The position numbers and the translations under genes are program-made. Of a DNA stretch of 5,252 bases, positions 1 to 5,220 are shown in pieces (the first letter of the stretch is position 1; each line of letters opens with the position of its first letter). The stretch covers positions 1 through 5,252 of the forward strand of contig CAMZKY010000046.1 of assembly GCA_947311455.1 (NCBI GenBank), given 5' to 3'. A model generated the notes under the pieces. That model searched no databases, was not told the DNA's origin, and worked only from the letters and a program-made list of their open reading frames with translations. This stretch comes from an uncultured Marinosulfonomonas sp. (GTDB lineage Bacteria > Pseudomonadota > Alphaproteobacteria > Rhodobacterales > Rhodobacteraceae).

Positions 1-39
1 AAAATGGACGCCGCGATGGAATTTGCCGGCTTGCTCTGA
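1..39 (+). CDS. dapA: C-terminal tail of 4-hydroxytetrahydrodipicolinate synthase (partial, probable)
   Basis: The frame beginning at base 1 is open for 12 codons and ends in TGA at 37-39, reading KMDAAMEFAGLL. From memory, E. coli DapA ends in VRAALKHAGLL. The alternating Ala/Met helix followed by AGLL at the stop is a typical DapA C-terminus. DapA condenses pyruvate with aspartate semialdehyde in the first committed step of lysine and diaminopimelate synthesis. I also recall dapA directly upstream of smpB in Rhodobacterales. Only a dozen residues are visible, so the call rests on this short match and on context. The rest of the gene lies to the left of the window. Confidence 0.6.
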   Translation, partial: KMDAAMEFAGLL

Positions 40-46
40 ATTCAAG

Positions 47-61
47 GAAAGCCGCTTTCCC
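47..61 (+). terminator. Short hairpin after the dapA tail
   Basis: GGAAAGC at 47-53 and GCTTTCC at 55-61 are exact reverse complements around a single base, so the practical hairpin has 5-6 paired bases and a 3-5 nt loop. It lies 8 bp after the upstream stop codon. No T-tract follows, so efficient intrinsic termination is doubtful. It may be an mRNA 3'-end stabiliser, or chance. Confidence 0.25.
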
Positions 62-63
62 AC

Positions 64-92
64 TTGGCGTGGGGTGGCGGCCCCCTTATATG
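64..92 (+). promoter_or_regulatory. Possible sigma-70-type promoter of smpB
   Basis: TTGGCG at 64-69 could be a -35 element. After a 17-bp spacer comes TATATG at 87-92, or after 16 bp TTATAT at 86-91, as a -10. Transcription would then start only a few bases before the smpB ATG at 103, giving a nearly leaderless message. The match is modest and the spacer is very GC-rich, so this is only a candidate. Confidence 0.25.
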
Positions 93-98
93 GGGGGG
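92..98 (+). promoter_or_regulatory. Unusual ribosome binding site of smpB (G7 tract)
   Basis: A run of seven G ends 4 nt before the ATG at 103 and is the only purine-rich stretch in a suitable place. Five of the G residues can pair with the anti-Shine-Dalgarno CCUCC with one G-U pair. It supports the ATG at 103 over the TTG at 64. The tract can also pair with C5 at 81-85 (loop 86-91), so it could be partly masked in transcripts reading through from upstream. Confidence 0.5.
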
Positions 99-102
99 TA
101 TT

Positions 103-585
103 ATGGCCAAAAAACAAAGCGCAGCAGATAAGAATTACAAAGTCATCGCCGATAACCGTCGCGCGCGGTATGATTACGCGATCGAGGACGATATCGAATG
201 CGGGATCATGTTGCTGGGCTCCGAGGTGAAATCCATGCGGGTGGGCCAGACCAATATCGCCGAAAGTTACGCAAGCGTGGATGATGGCGAATTGTGGTTG
301 GTAAACTCCTATGTCGCGCCCTATAAACAGGCCAAAACCTTTCCCCACGAGGAACGTCGCCGCCGCAAATTGCTGGTTAGCCGCAAAGAGCTGTCAAAGC
401 TGTGGCAGGCCACGTCGCGCAAGGGCATGACATTGGTGCCGTTGGTGATGTATTTCAATCATAAGGGTTTGGTCAAAATCAAACTGGGTATCGCCAAAGG
501 CAAGAAAAACCACGACAAACGCGCCACCGAGGCCAAGCGCGATTGGGGCCGCCAAAAGGCACGTTTGCTGCGGGAAAACGGCTAG
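103..585 (+). CDS. smpB: SsrA (tmRNA)-binding protein SmpB
   Basis: SmpB binds tmRNA and carries it to stalled ribosomes, where the stalled peptide is tagged for proteolysis and the ribosome is released. It acts in the cytoplasm. The 160-aa product has the usual length and family landmarks in order. The N-terminal segment NRRARYDYAIEDDIECGI is followed by LLGSEVKSMR, the tmRNA-binding oligonucleotide-fold core. The basic stretch EERRRRKLL lies mid-protein, and VKIKLGIAKGKKNHDKR is near the end. The C-terminal tail TEAKRDWGRQKARLL is the part that enters the empty mRNA channel. The ATG at 103 gives the canonical MAKK start. An upstream TTG at 64 would add 13 residues read from the GC-rich leader and is less likely. 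No tmRNA gene (ssrA) is seen in the window. Confidence 0.97.
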   Translation: MAKKQSAADKNYKVIADNRRARYDYAIEDDIECGIMLLGSEVKSMRVGQTNIAESYASVDDGELWLVNSYVAPYKQAKTFPHEERRRRKLLVSRKELSKLWQATSRKGMTLVPLVMYFNHKGLVKIKLGIAKGKKNHDKRATEAKRDWGRQKARLLRENG

Positions 586-702
586 AACCCCGTCCGCAAT
601 TCCCTAAATATTGATAATTTAGTTAAAGTTGTTACATATATTGTATCACAGCGGTTTGTTTCGCTGTGACTTATCTAGTGTTTTGAATGAAAGGAAAGCG
701 CG
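586..702 (+). promoter_or_regulatory. AT-rich intergenic region with perfect 8-bp inverted repeat
   Basis: This spacer between smpB and the small Gly-rich gene is markedly AT-rich at 600-645. TCACAGCG (646-653) and CGCTGTGA (662-669) are exact reverse complements around an 8-nt T-rich loop. No T-tract follows directly, so it is as likely to be an operator or a 5'-UTR hairpin of the next gene as a terminator for smpB. Promoter-like elements for the downstream gene exist, such as TTGATA at 611-616 with ACATAT at 634-639 at 17-bp spacing, but they are weak. A good ribosome binding site, AAGGAAA at 691-697, stands 5 nt before the ATG at 703. Confidence 0.45.
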
Positions 703-990
703 ATGGAACTTATTATTAGCCTGATTTCAGGGGCAATTGGTGGCAATGCCGCTGGCGGAATAATGAAAAATCTTAGCCTTGGCACAATCGGCAATACGGT
801 TGCTGGCGTTGTTGGCGGTGGCATTGGCGGCAAAATTATTGGCATGCTGGGTGCTGGCGGTATGGCGGAAGCTGTCGGAAACATGGGCGGCATGGACATG
901 GGCGCAATCGTTGGCCAGATCGCATCTGGCGGTGTTGGCGGCGGTGTTGTGCTGGCTGTTGTAGGCATGGTTAAAAAAATGATGGGCTAA
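703..990 (+). CDS. Small glycine-rich hydrophobic protein, unknown function
   Basis: I do not recognise a named family or function. The 95-aa product is about 31% glycine (29 residues) and otherwise mostly Ala, Val, Ile, Leu and Met. It contains no aromatic residue, Cys, Pro, His or Arg, and only seven charged residues, with Lys-Lys at 91-92 near the end. Glycines recur in GG or GxxxG-like spacing: residues 10-19, 35-53 and 75-88. This suggests tightly packed transmembrane or amphipathic helices of the glycine-zipper kind. There is no cleavable signal peptide. The ATG follows a clear AAGGAAA ribosome binding site, and the frame ends just before a strong hairpin, so it looks like a self-contained monocistronic gene. 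I have a vague memory of similar conserved hypothetical proteins in alphaproteobacteria. Alternatives are a holin-like or bacteriocin-like peptide or a membrane-associated stress protein, and nothing here decides between them. Confidence 0.8.
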   Translation: MELIISLISGAIGGNAAGGIMKNLSLGTIGNTVAGVVGGGIGGKIIGMLGAGGMAEAVGNMGGMDMGAIVGQIASGGVGGGVVLAVVGMVKKMMG

Positions 991-1000
991 TTCCCATAAA

Positions 1001-1032
1001 TTTCGGGCGCAGCACTGGTTCTGCGCCCGAAA
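1001..1032 (+). terminator. Probable terminator of the small Gly-rich gene
   Basis: TTTCGGGCGCAG (1001-1012) is the exact reverse complement of CTGCGCCCGAAA (1021-1032), giving a 12-bp GC-rich stem with an 8-nt loop. It begins 10 bp after the stop codon at 990. The bases after it (CTCTTGC) are a poor T-tract, so termination may be partial or the structure may mainly protect the mRNA 3' end. Confidence 0.6.
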
Positions 1033-1035
1033 CTC

Positions 1036-1064
1036 TTGCAAGCATGCGCGCCCCGCGTTAATCG
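1036..1064 (+). promoter_or_regulatory. Possible promoter of sseA and the aminotransferase gene
   Basis: TTGCAA at 1036-1041 and TAATCG at 1059-1064 are spaced by exactly 17 bp and lie between the hairpin at 1001-1032 and the sseA start at 1093. This is the only reasonable sigma-70-like pair in the short gap. The -10 match is moderate. The ribosome binding site of sseA is AAAGGGG at 1081-1087, 5 nt before the ATG. Confidence 0.3.
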
Positions 1065-1092
1065 GAATAGAACAGGTTTCAAAGGGGTTCCC

Positions 1093-1929
1093 ATGCTTAA
1101 AGACGATCCAAAGACGCTGGTTTCAACAAAATGGCTCGCTGCTCACATTAAAAGCCCCGACATTCGCATTTTTGATGCGACCCTTGCCAGCGACGCTGTG
1201 GAAAAATACGAAGCTGCACATATTCCCAATGCCCGCTATTTCGATATTGATGACGTCTGCGATAACCGCTCGGATCTTGAACACATGGCCCCCCCGATTG
1301 AAAAATTTATGTCCCGTATGCGCGCCATGGGCGTTGGCGACGGGCATCAGGTTATCGTTTACGATCAAAAAGGGCTATACTCCGCCGCGCGCGTTTGGTG
1401 GCTGTTTCGCTTGATGGGTAAAAACGACATCGCGGTTCTGGATGGCGGTTTGCCAAAATGGATTGCCGATGGCTATGCCACCGAAGACATGCCGCCGATT
1501 ATCCGTGATCGTCACATGACATGTTCACGTCAGGCGCATCTGGTTAAGGATGTTACGCAGGTGGCTGCGGCCTCTAAATTGGGCGATTATGAAATCGTCG
1601 ATGCCCGCAGTGCCGAACGGTTTAGCGGCAAGGTGCCTGAATCGCGCGAAGGTTTGCGCGCTGGCCACATTCCGAATTCCAAAAACGTCCCCTACGAAAG
1701 CCTGCTGAACCCAGACGCCACAATGAAAACACCCGAGGAATGCAAAGCCATTTTCGAGGCTGCCAATGTTGATCTAAGCAAACCGATCATCGCCAGCTGC
1801 GGATCAGGTGTAACCGCCAATATTGTGGCCCTTGCACTGGAACGCATGGGCCATACCCGCCACGCGATTTACGATGGATCATGGTCCGAATGGGGCATGT
1901 ATAACGACTTGAAAGTTGAAACGGATTAA
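1093..1929 (+). CDS. sseA: 3-mercaptopyruvate sulfurtransferase (two-domain rhodanese family)
   Basis: The enzyme takes sulfur from 3-mercaptopyruvate as a cysteine persulfide, releasing pyruvate, and passes it to thiols, cyanide or thioredoxin. The 278-aa length fits tandem-rhodanese enzymes. The N-terminal inactive domain (about residues 8-126) shows AAHIPNARYFDID, the family segment YDQKGLYSAARVWW (90-103) and VLDGGLPKW. The C-terminal catalytic domain (about 160-275) shows IVDARSAERF, LRAGHIPNSKNVPY and the active-site loop C236-G-S-G-V-T-A. CGSGVT marks mercaptopyruvate sulfurtransferases, whereas thiosulfate rhodaneses usually have CRKGVT. YDGSWSEWG near the end is also typical. The ATG at 1093 with AAAGGGG upstream is preferred over an earlier start at 1036, which would add 19 residues overlapping the putative promoter. 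The stop lies 4 bp before the aminotransferase start, which indicates co-transcription. Confidence 0.94.
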   Translation: MLKDDPKTLVSTKWLAAHIKSPDIRIFDATLASDAVEKYEAAHIPNARYFDIDDVCDNRSDLEHMAPPIEKFMSRMRAMGVGDGHQVIVYDQKGLYSAARVWWLFRLMGKNDIAVLDGGLPKWIADGYATEDMPPIIRDRHMTCSRQAHLVKDVTQVAAASKLGDYEIVDARSAERFSGKVPESREGLRAGHIPNSKNVPYESLLNPDATMKTPEECKAIFEAANVDLSKPIIASCGSGVTANIVALALERMGHTRHAIYDGSWSEWGMYNDLKVETD

Positions 1930-1933
1930 AACC

Positions 1934-3118
1934 ATGTTTACCGACCTGAAAAAACAACCCGCCGATAAAATCTTGCAATTGATGCAGATGTTCCGCGAAG
2001 ACCCGCGCACAGACAAAATTGATCTGGGCGTCGGTATTTACAAAGACGCCAGCGGCAACACGCCCGTCATGCGCGCCATCAAGGCCGCTGAAAAGCAGCT
2101 GTGGGAAGAAGAAACCACCAAGAAATATACCGGCCTTGCCGGTGAACCTGCATATCAAGACGCCATGGTTGATCTGGTTCTGGCTGATAGCGTTGAACGC
2201 AATCAGGTTGCCGCCGCCGCCACACCTGGCGGTACGGGTGCGATCCGTCAGGCGGTTGAGCTGATCAAAATGGCCAGCCCCGACGCCACGATCTGGCTGT
2301 CTGATCCGACTTGGCCAAACCATCCATCAATCATCAAATATGTCGGTTTGAACATGGCCGAATACCGCTATTTTGATAATGCCACATGTGGCGTGGATTT
2401 CGACGGTATGATGGCTGATCTGGCCGCGGTTAAATCCGGCGATGTTGTGTTGCTGCACGGCTGTTGCCACAATCCAACCGGTGCCAATCTGAACCCCGCC
2501 CAATGGCAAACCGTTGTGGATCATTTGGGCAAGGTCGGTGCCATTCCATTTATCGACATTGCCTATCAGGGCTTTGGTGACGGGCTGGATGTAGATGCCG
2601 CCGCCGTGCGTCTGGTGGCATCAAGCTTGCCGGAAACCATCATTGCCGCGTCCTGCTCGAAAAACTTTGGTATCTACCGCGAACGCACTGGCGTTTTGAT
2701 GACCGTCAGCCAAAGCAGCGACAAAACCCCGCTGAACCAAAGTACGCTGGCGTTTCTAAACCGTCAGAATTTTTCGTTTCCGCCAGATCACGGCGCGCGT
2801 TTGGTGACGATGATCCTGAATGACGAAGCACTCAAGGCCGACTGGATGGCCGAGCTGGAAGAAGTGCGCCTTGGTATGTTGAAACTGCGCGAAATGCTGG
2901 CCGCAGAATTGCAACGCCTGTCCGGCTCTGATCGTTTCGGTTTCCTTGCCCAACACCGCGGCATGTTCTCGCGCCTCGGGGCCACACCGGAACAAGTGGA
3001 AACCCTGCGCGTTAAACACGGTATCTATATGATCGGCGACAGCCGCATGAACATCGCCGGTTTGAACGAGGCCACGATTCCAGTGCTGGCCAAGGCGATT
3101 ATCGAGGTTGGGATTTAA
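1934..3118 (+). CDS. Aspartate/aromatic amino acid aminotransferase (PLP, class I)
   Basis: This cytoplasmic PLP enzyme of the AspC/TyrB subgroup exchanges amino groups between dicarboxylic or aromatic amino acids and 2-oxoglutarate. The 394-aa product carries the whole active site. It has GVGIYKD near the N-terminus, phosphate-loop GGTGA (99-103), W127 in the PTWPNH segment, N180 in CCHNPTG, D208 and Y211 in FIDIAYQGFG, and the PLP lysine K243 in SCSKNFGIYRERTG. R251 binds cofactor phosphate, R277 in NRQNFSFPP corresponds to the Arg292 that binds side-chain carboxylates, and R371 in SRMNIAGL corresponds to Arg386, which binds the alpha-carboxylate. Sequence alone does not separate aspC from tyrB, so no symbol is given. 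The ATG at 1934 gives the usual MFTDL start. The ribosome binding site is weak, and with only 4 bp after the sseA stop, translation is probably coupled. An in-frame TTG at 1916 inside sseA is less likely. Confidence 0.93.
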   Translation: MFTDLKKQPADKILQLMQMFREDPRTDKIDLGVGIYKDASGNTPVMRAIKAAEKQLWEEETTKKYTGLAGEPAYQDAMVDLVLADSVERNQVAAAATPGGTGAIRQAVELIKMASPDATIWLSDPTWPNHPSIIKYVGLNMAEYRYFDNATCGVDFDGMMADLAAVKSGDVVLLHGCCHNPTGANLNPAQWQTVVDHLGKVGAIPFIDIAYQGFGDGLDVDAAAVRLVASSLPETIIAASCSKNFGIYRERTGVLMTVSQSSDKTPLNQSTLAFLNRQNFSFPPDHGARLVTMILNDEALKADWMAELEEVRLGMLKLREMLAAELQRLSGSDRFGFLAQHRGMFSRLGATPEQVETLRVKHGIYMIGDSRMNIAGLNEATIPVLAKAIIEVGI

Positions 3119-3138
3119 ATCGGCCAATCGCTCAAACG

Positions 3139-3172
3139 AAAAGGCCGCCAAGGTTTCCCTTGGCGGCCTTTT
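3139..3172. terminator. Bidirectional intrinsic terminator between convergent units
   Basis: A perfect 15-bp inverted repeat, AAAAGGCCGCCAAGG (3139-3153) and its complement (3158-3172), closes on a 4-nt loop TTTC. The GC core is flanked by A4 on the left and T4 on the right, so the RNA from either strand is a strong hairpin followed by U residues. It sits 20 bp after the aminotransferase stop at 3118 and 18 bp beyond the amtB stop at 3191, and so serves both genes. Confidence 0.9.
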
Positions 3173-3190
3173 ACAATTCCGTAAACCCGC

Positions 3191-4495
3191 TTAGCTGTGG
3201 TAAGCTGCTTCGCCATGTGTGGCCAGATCAAGGCCCATAACTTCGTCTTCTTCGGATACCCGCAGACCGATTGTCATGTCGATGACTTTGAACAACACGA
3301 AAGATACAACCGCTGTCCAGATCACGGTGATACCAACGGCTTGGATCTGGATCAAAGTTTGGCCGATCATGTCGAAATCATCGCCGCCAACACCACCTAG
3401 CGATGGCGCTGTAAAGATACCTGTGCCAACCGCACCAATGATGCCGCCAACGCCGTGGATACCGAACACATCAAGGCTGTCGTCATAGCCGAACTTGTTC
3501 TTGATCACAGTGACAAAGTAGAAACACACGATCGAGGCCAGCGCCCCCAGAACAATTGCACCTACAGGGCCGATTGAACCCGCCGCAGGTGTAACAGCCA
3601 CCAAGCCGGCAATCATACCAGAGGCCGCGCCCAGCAAGGACACCTTGCCACGGATCAGGCCTTCTACGATTGTCCAGCCAAGGATCGCACCCGCTGTTGC
3701 GGTGAATGTGTTGATCATCGCAAGGCCCGCGCCGCCGTTTGCTTCAAGGTTTGAACCAGCGTTAAAGCCGAACCAACCCACCCACAGGATAGACGCACCA
3801 ACCAATGTCAGGGTCATGGAATGCGGGGCCATCATGTCTTTGCCGTAACCTTTGCGTTTGCCCAGAACAATCGCACCAACAAGCGCGGCAACACCGGCGT
3901 TGATGTGCACAACCGTGCCGCCCGCAAAATCAAGTGCGCCAAGATTAAAGATATAGCCAGCGCCATCCCAAACCATGTGGGCAATGGGGAAGTAAGAGAA
4001 CGTGACCCAAAGCAGGGTGAATACCATAACCGCGCTGAATTTGATCCGCTCGGCAAAGGCGCCGATGATAAGGGCAGGTGTGATGGCCGCAAATGTCATT
4101 TGGAAGGCGATGAACACAAATTCAGGGATCACAACACCATCGGTGAATGTGGCGGCCATTGAATCCATGGTTACGCCAGCCAAGAACAATTTACCTGTGC
4201 CGCCCCACCATGGGCTTGTGCCGCCGCCAAAGGCGAAGGAATAGCCATACAAAACCCAGACAACCATCACCAATGCGGTGATCATTGTGGTTTGGGTTAG
4301 AACGGACAGCATGTTTTTGGTGCGCACAAGGCCACCGTAAAACAGGGCCAGACCCGGCAGGATCATGAACAGCACCATAACAGTAGAAAAGATCATGAAC
4401 GACACGTCGCCTTTGTCCATGGTATCTTCGGCGAAGGCAGGCGCGGCGGTTAGTATCGCGCCACTTGCTGCAAATATAAGGTTTTTAAGTTTCAT
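3191..4495 (-). CDS. amtB: Ammonium channel AmtB (Amt/Rh family)
   Basis: This inner-membrane trimeric channel takes up ammonium and is blocked by P-II binding from the cytoplasm. The 434-aa product begins with a cleavable signal peptide (charged MKLKN, hydrophobic core, probable cleavage after A22 in AFA-ED), as in many bacterial Amt proteins. About eleven hydrophobic segments follow. Pore residues match E. coli AmtB. The phenylalanine gate includes F135 (FQMTFAAIT) and F244. W241 and S248 lie in WFGFNAGS. The twin histidines are H197 (DFAGGTVVHINAG) and H347 (DVFGIHGVGG). The C-terminal tail from about residue 408 (IGLRVSEEDEVMGLDLATHGE) is the conserved cytoplasmic region that touches GlnK. 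The ATG at 4495 is chosen because AAGGAA at 4502-4507 lies 6 nt before it. A TTG at 4513 would put that site inside the gene. It lies 30 bp downstream of glnK, in one operon. Confidence 0.97.
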   Translation of the reverse strand: MKLKNLIFAASGAILTAAPAFAEDTMDKGDVSFMIFSTVMVLFMILPGLALFYGGLVRTKNMLSVLTQTTMITALVMVVWVLYGYSFAFGGGTSPWWGGTGKLFLAGVTMDSMAATFTDGVVIPEFVFIAFQMTFAAITPALIIGAFAERIKFSAVMVFTLLWVTFSYFPIAHMVWDGAGYIFNLGALDFAGGTVVHINAGVAALVGAIVLGKRKGYGKDMMAPHSMTLTLVGASILWVGWFGFNAGSNLEANGGAGLAMINTFTATAGAILGWTIVEGLIRGKVSLLGAASGMIAGLVAVTPAAGSIGPVGAIVLGALASIVCFYFVTVIKNKFGYDDSLDVFGIHGVGGIIGAVGTGIFTAPSLGGVGGDDFDMIGQTLIQIQAVGITVIWTAVVSFVLFKVIDMTIGLRVSEEDEVMGLDLATHGEAAYHS

Positions 4496-4501
4496 TGTGT
4501 T

Positions 4502-4507
4502 TTCCTT
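4502..4507 (-). promoter_or_regulatory. Ribosome binding site deciding the amtB start
   Basis: Read on the minus strand, AAGGAA stands 6 nt before the ATG at 4495 in an A-rich context. It lies downstream of the alternative TTG codon at 4513-4511, so it favours the shorter protein starting MKLKN, which has a well-formed signal peptide. Confidence 0.7.
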
Positions 4508-4525
4508 TTTCAATCTGGCAGCCGC

Positions 4526-4864
4526 CTAGATTGCTTCCTCGTTGGTTTCGCCCGTGCGCACACGAACCACCTGTTCCACGTCCAATACGAAAATTTTACC
4601 GTCACCGATTTTGTCGGTTTTCGCTGTGGTCTGGATTACATCCACCACTTGCTCGGCCATGTCGCCAGCAACGACGATTTCAAGTTTAACCTTTGGCACA
4701 AAATTCACGGCGTATTCGGCACCACGATAGATTTCTGTGTGGCCAGACTGTATGCCAAAGCCCTTTACTTCTGTCACTGTCATGCCTTGCACGCCGATAC
4801 CGGTCAGTGCTTCACGCACTTCGTCCAACTTGTATGGTTTCAGAATTGCTATGATAAATTTCAC
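4526..4864 (-). CDS. glnK: P-II family nitrogen regulatory protein GlnK
   Basis: P-II is a small trimeric cytoplasmic sensor of ATP/ADP and 2-oxoglutarate. In this pairing it binds AmtB and shuts it when nitrogen is plentiful. With a GTG start at 4864 the product is 112 aa, the canonical length, and aligns without gaps to E. coli GlnB: FIIAILKPYKLDEVREAL at the start, GMTVTEVKGFG, the T-loop with YRGAEY and uridylylation site Y51, then KVKLEIVV. The B-loop TDKIGDGKIF spans residues 83-92, and the C-terminal RVRTGE begins at R101. The GTG has a good site, AAAGGGG at 4870-4876, 5 nt upstream. An in-frame ATG at 4903 would add 13 residues unlike any P-II N-terminus I know. Positions 38, 40 and 84 are I, S and D instead of the common R, K and G. 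Location beside amtB supports glnK rather than glnB. Confidence 0.95.
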   Translation of the reverse strand: MKFIIAILKPYKLDEVREALTGIGVQGMTVTEVKGFGIQSGHTEIYRGAEYAVNFVPKVKLEIVVAGDMAEQVVDVIQTTAKTDKIGDGKIFVLDVEQVVRVRTGETNEEAI

Positions 4865-4869
4865 GATTT

Positions 4870-4876
4870 CCCCTTT
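4870..4876 (-). promoter_or_regulatory. Ribosome binding site deciding the GTG start of glnK
   Basis: AAAGGGG on the minus strand lies 5 nt before the GTG at 4864. It lies inside the extended frame that would begin with ATG at 4903, and so supports the GTG and the canonical 112-aa protein. Confidence 0.65.
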
Positions 4877-5030
4877 CAGCGTACAGTTTGTTGCACACTT
4901 CATGAATCAATAATTGCCGATAGAATCGGTTGGGGAGCAATAAATTCACGCATGATGTTTACGGGCACATAGCGCAAGCGCACAATTTTTGCACAAATAC
5001 TATTTAATGCCTATATTTTAATCACATTCA

Positions 5031-5056
5031 TAAGCCGTTATTTGTAAACCGGCTTA
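5031..5056. repeat. Dyad TAAGCCG-N12-CGGCTTA, possible operator
   Basis: Perfect 7-bp arms are separated by 12 bp in an AT-rich setting, about 170-190 bp upstream of the glnK start. The size and spacing suit a dimeric transcription factor site as well as they suit a weak hairpin. It does not match the GCAC...GTGC form of the enterobacterial NtrC site. No T-tract follows it on either strand. Confidence 0.35.
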
Positions 5057-5061
5057 AATGG

Positions 5062-5075
5062 TGCTTGGGCAAGCA
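5062..5075. repeat. Perfect palindrome TGCTTG-GG-CAAGCA
   Basis: Perfect 6-bp arms are separated by 2 bp, lying 6 bp to the right of the preceding dyad. With a 2-nt gap it is more plausible as a DNA site for a dimeric regulator than as an RNA hairpin. A second, wider pairing (GTGCT 5061-5065 with AGCAC 5078-5082) overlaps it. Confidence 0.3.
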
Positions 5076-5201
5076 ACAGCACTACCTAAGTCACGTGCGA
5101 TTTAATAATGGACAACTTTAGCTGGTTCTTTCTTCTTTCGGGGATATTTTTGTTATCTTCTGCCTGCCCCTGTTCGTTACCCCACACATCCAAATATAAA
5201 A

Positions 5202-5220
5202 CCCAACAGGGTTGGTTGGG
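5202..5220 (-). terminator. Terminator-like hairpin near the right edge
   Basis: CCCAAC (5202-5207) pairs with GTTGGG (5215-5220) around a 7-nt loop. Read on the minus strand, the stem is followed by TTTTATATTT, resembling an intrinsic terminator for a gene entering from beyond the right edge. The stem is only 6 bp and an alternative AACCC/GGGTT pairing overlaps, so confidence is limited. Confidence 0.4.

Noticed and set aside
64..102. TTG start for smpB adding 13 residues
   Set aside because: The extra residues are GC-rich leader translation, and the family N-terminus is short and basic, matching MAKK from the ATG at 103.
23..229. 68-aa plus-strand frame overlapping the smpB start
   Set aside because: It is out of frame with smpB, has no family resemblance, and covers the dapA/smpB junction.
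675..968. Minus-strand 97-aa Pro/Ile-rich open frame, and a second one at 727-1041
   Set aside because: Both are antisense reflections of the Gly-rich gene: Gly and Ala codons read as Pro- and Ala-rich shadow peptides. The plus strand has a good ribosome binding site and a terminator-like hairpin, and neither antisense frame does.
1787..2323. Minus-strand 178-aa open frame across sseA and the aminotransferase gene
   Set aside because: It overlaps the catalytic regions of two clearly identified enzymes on the other strand, spans their junction, and shows no recognisable motif.
3821..4162. Plus-strand 113-aa and other long frames opposite amtB
   Set aside because: They are antisense to a full-length, motif-complete ammonium channel and look like codon-bias shadows.
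4865..4903. ATG start for glnK adding 13 residues
   Set aside because: P-II proteins begin almost exactly at the GTG at 4864. The extension is Cys/Thr-rich without family resemblance, and the ribosome binding site lies within it.
4865..5060. Sigma-54 promoter for glnK-amtB
   Set aside because: I looked on the minus strand for GG-N10-GC with a TGGCAC/TTGC-like context and found no acceptable match. The best partial fit near 4905-4920 lacks the GC element.
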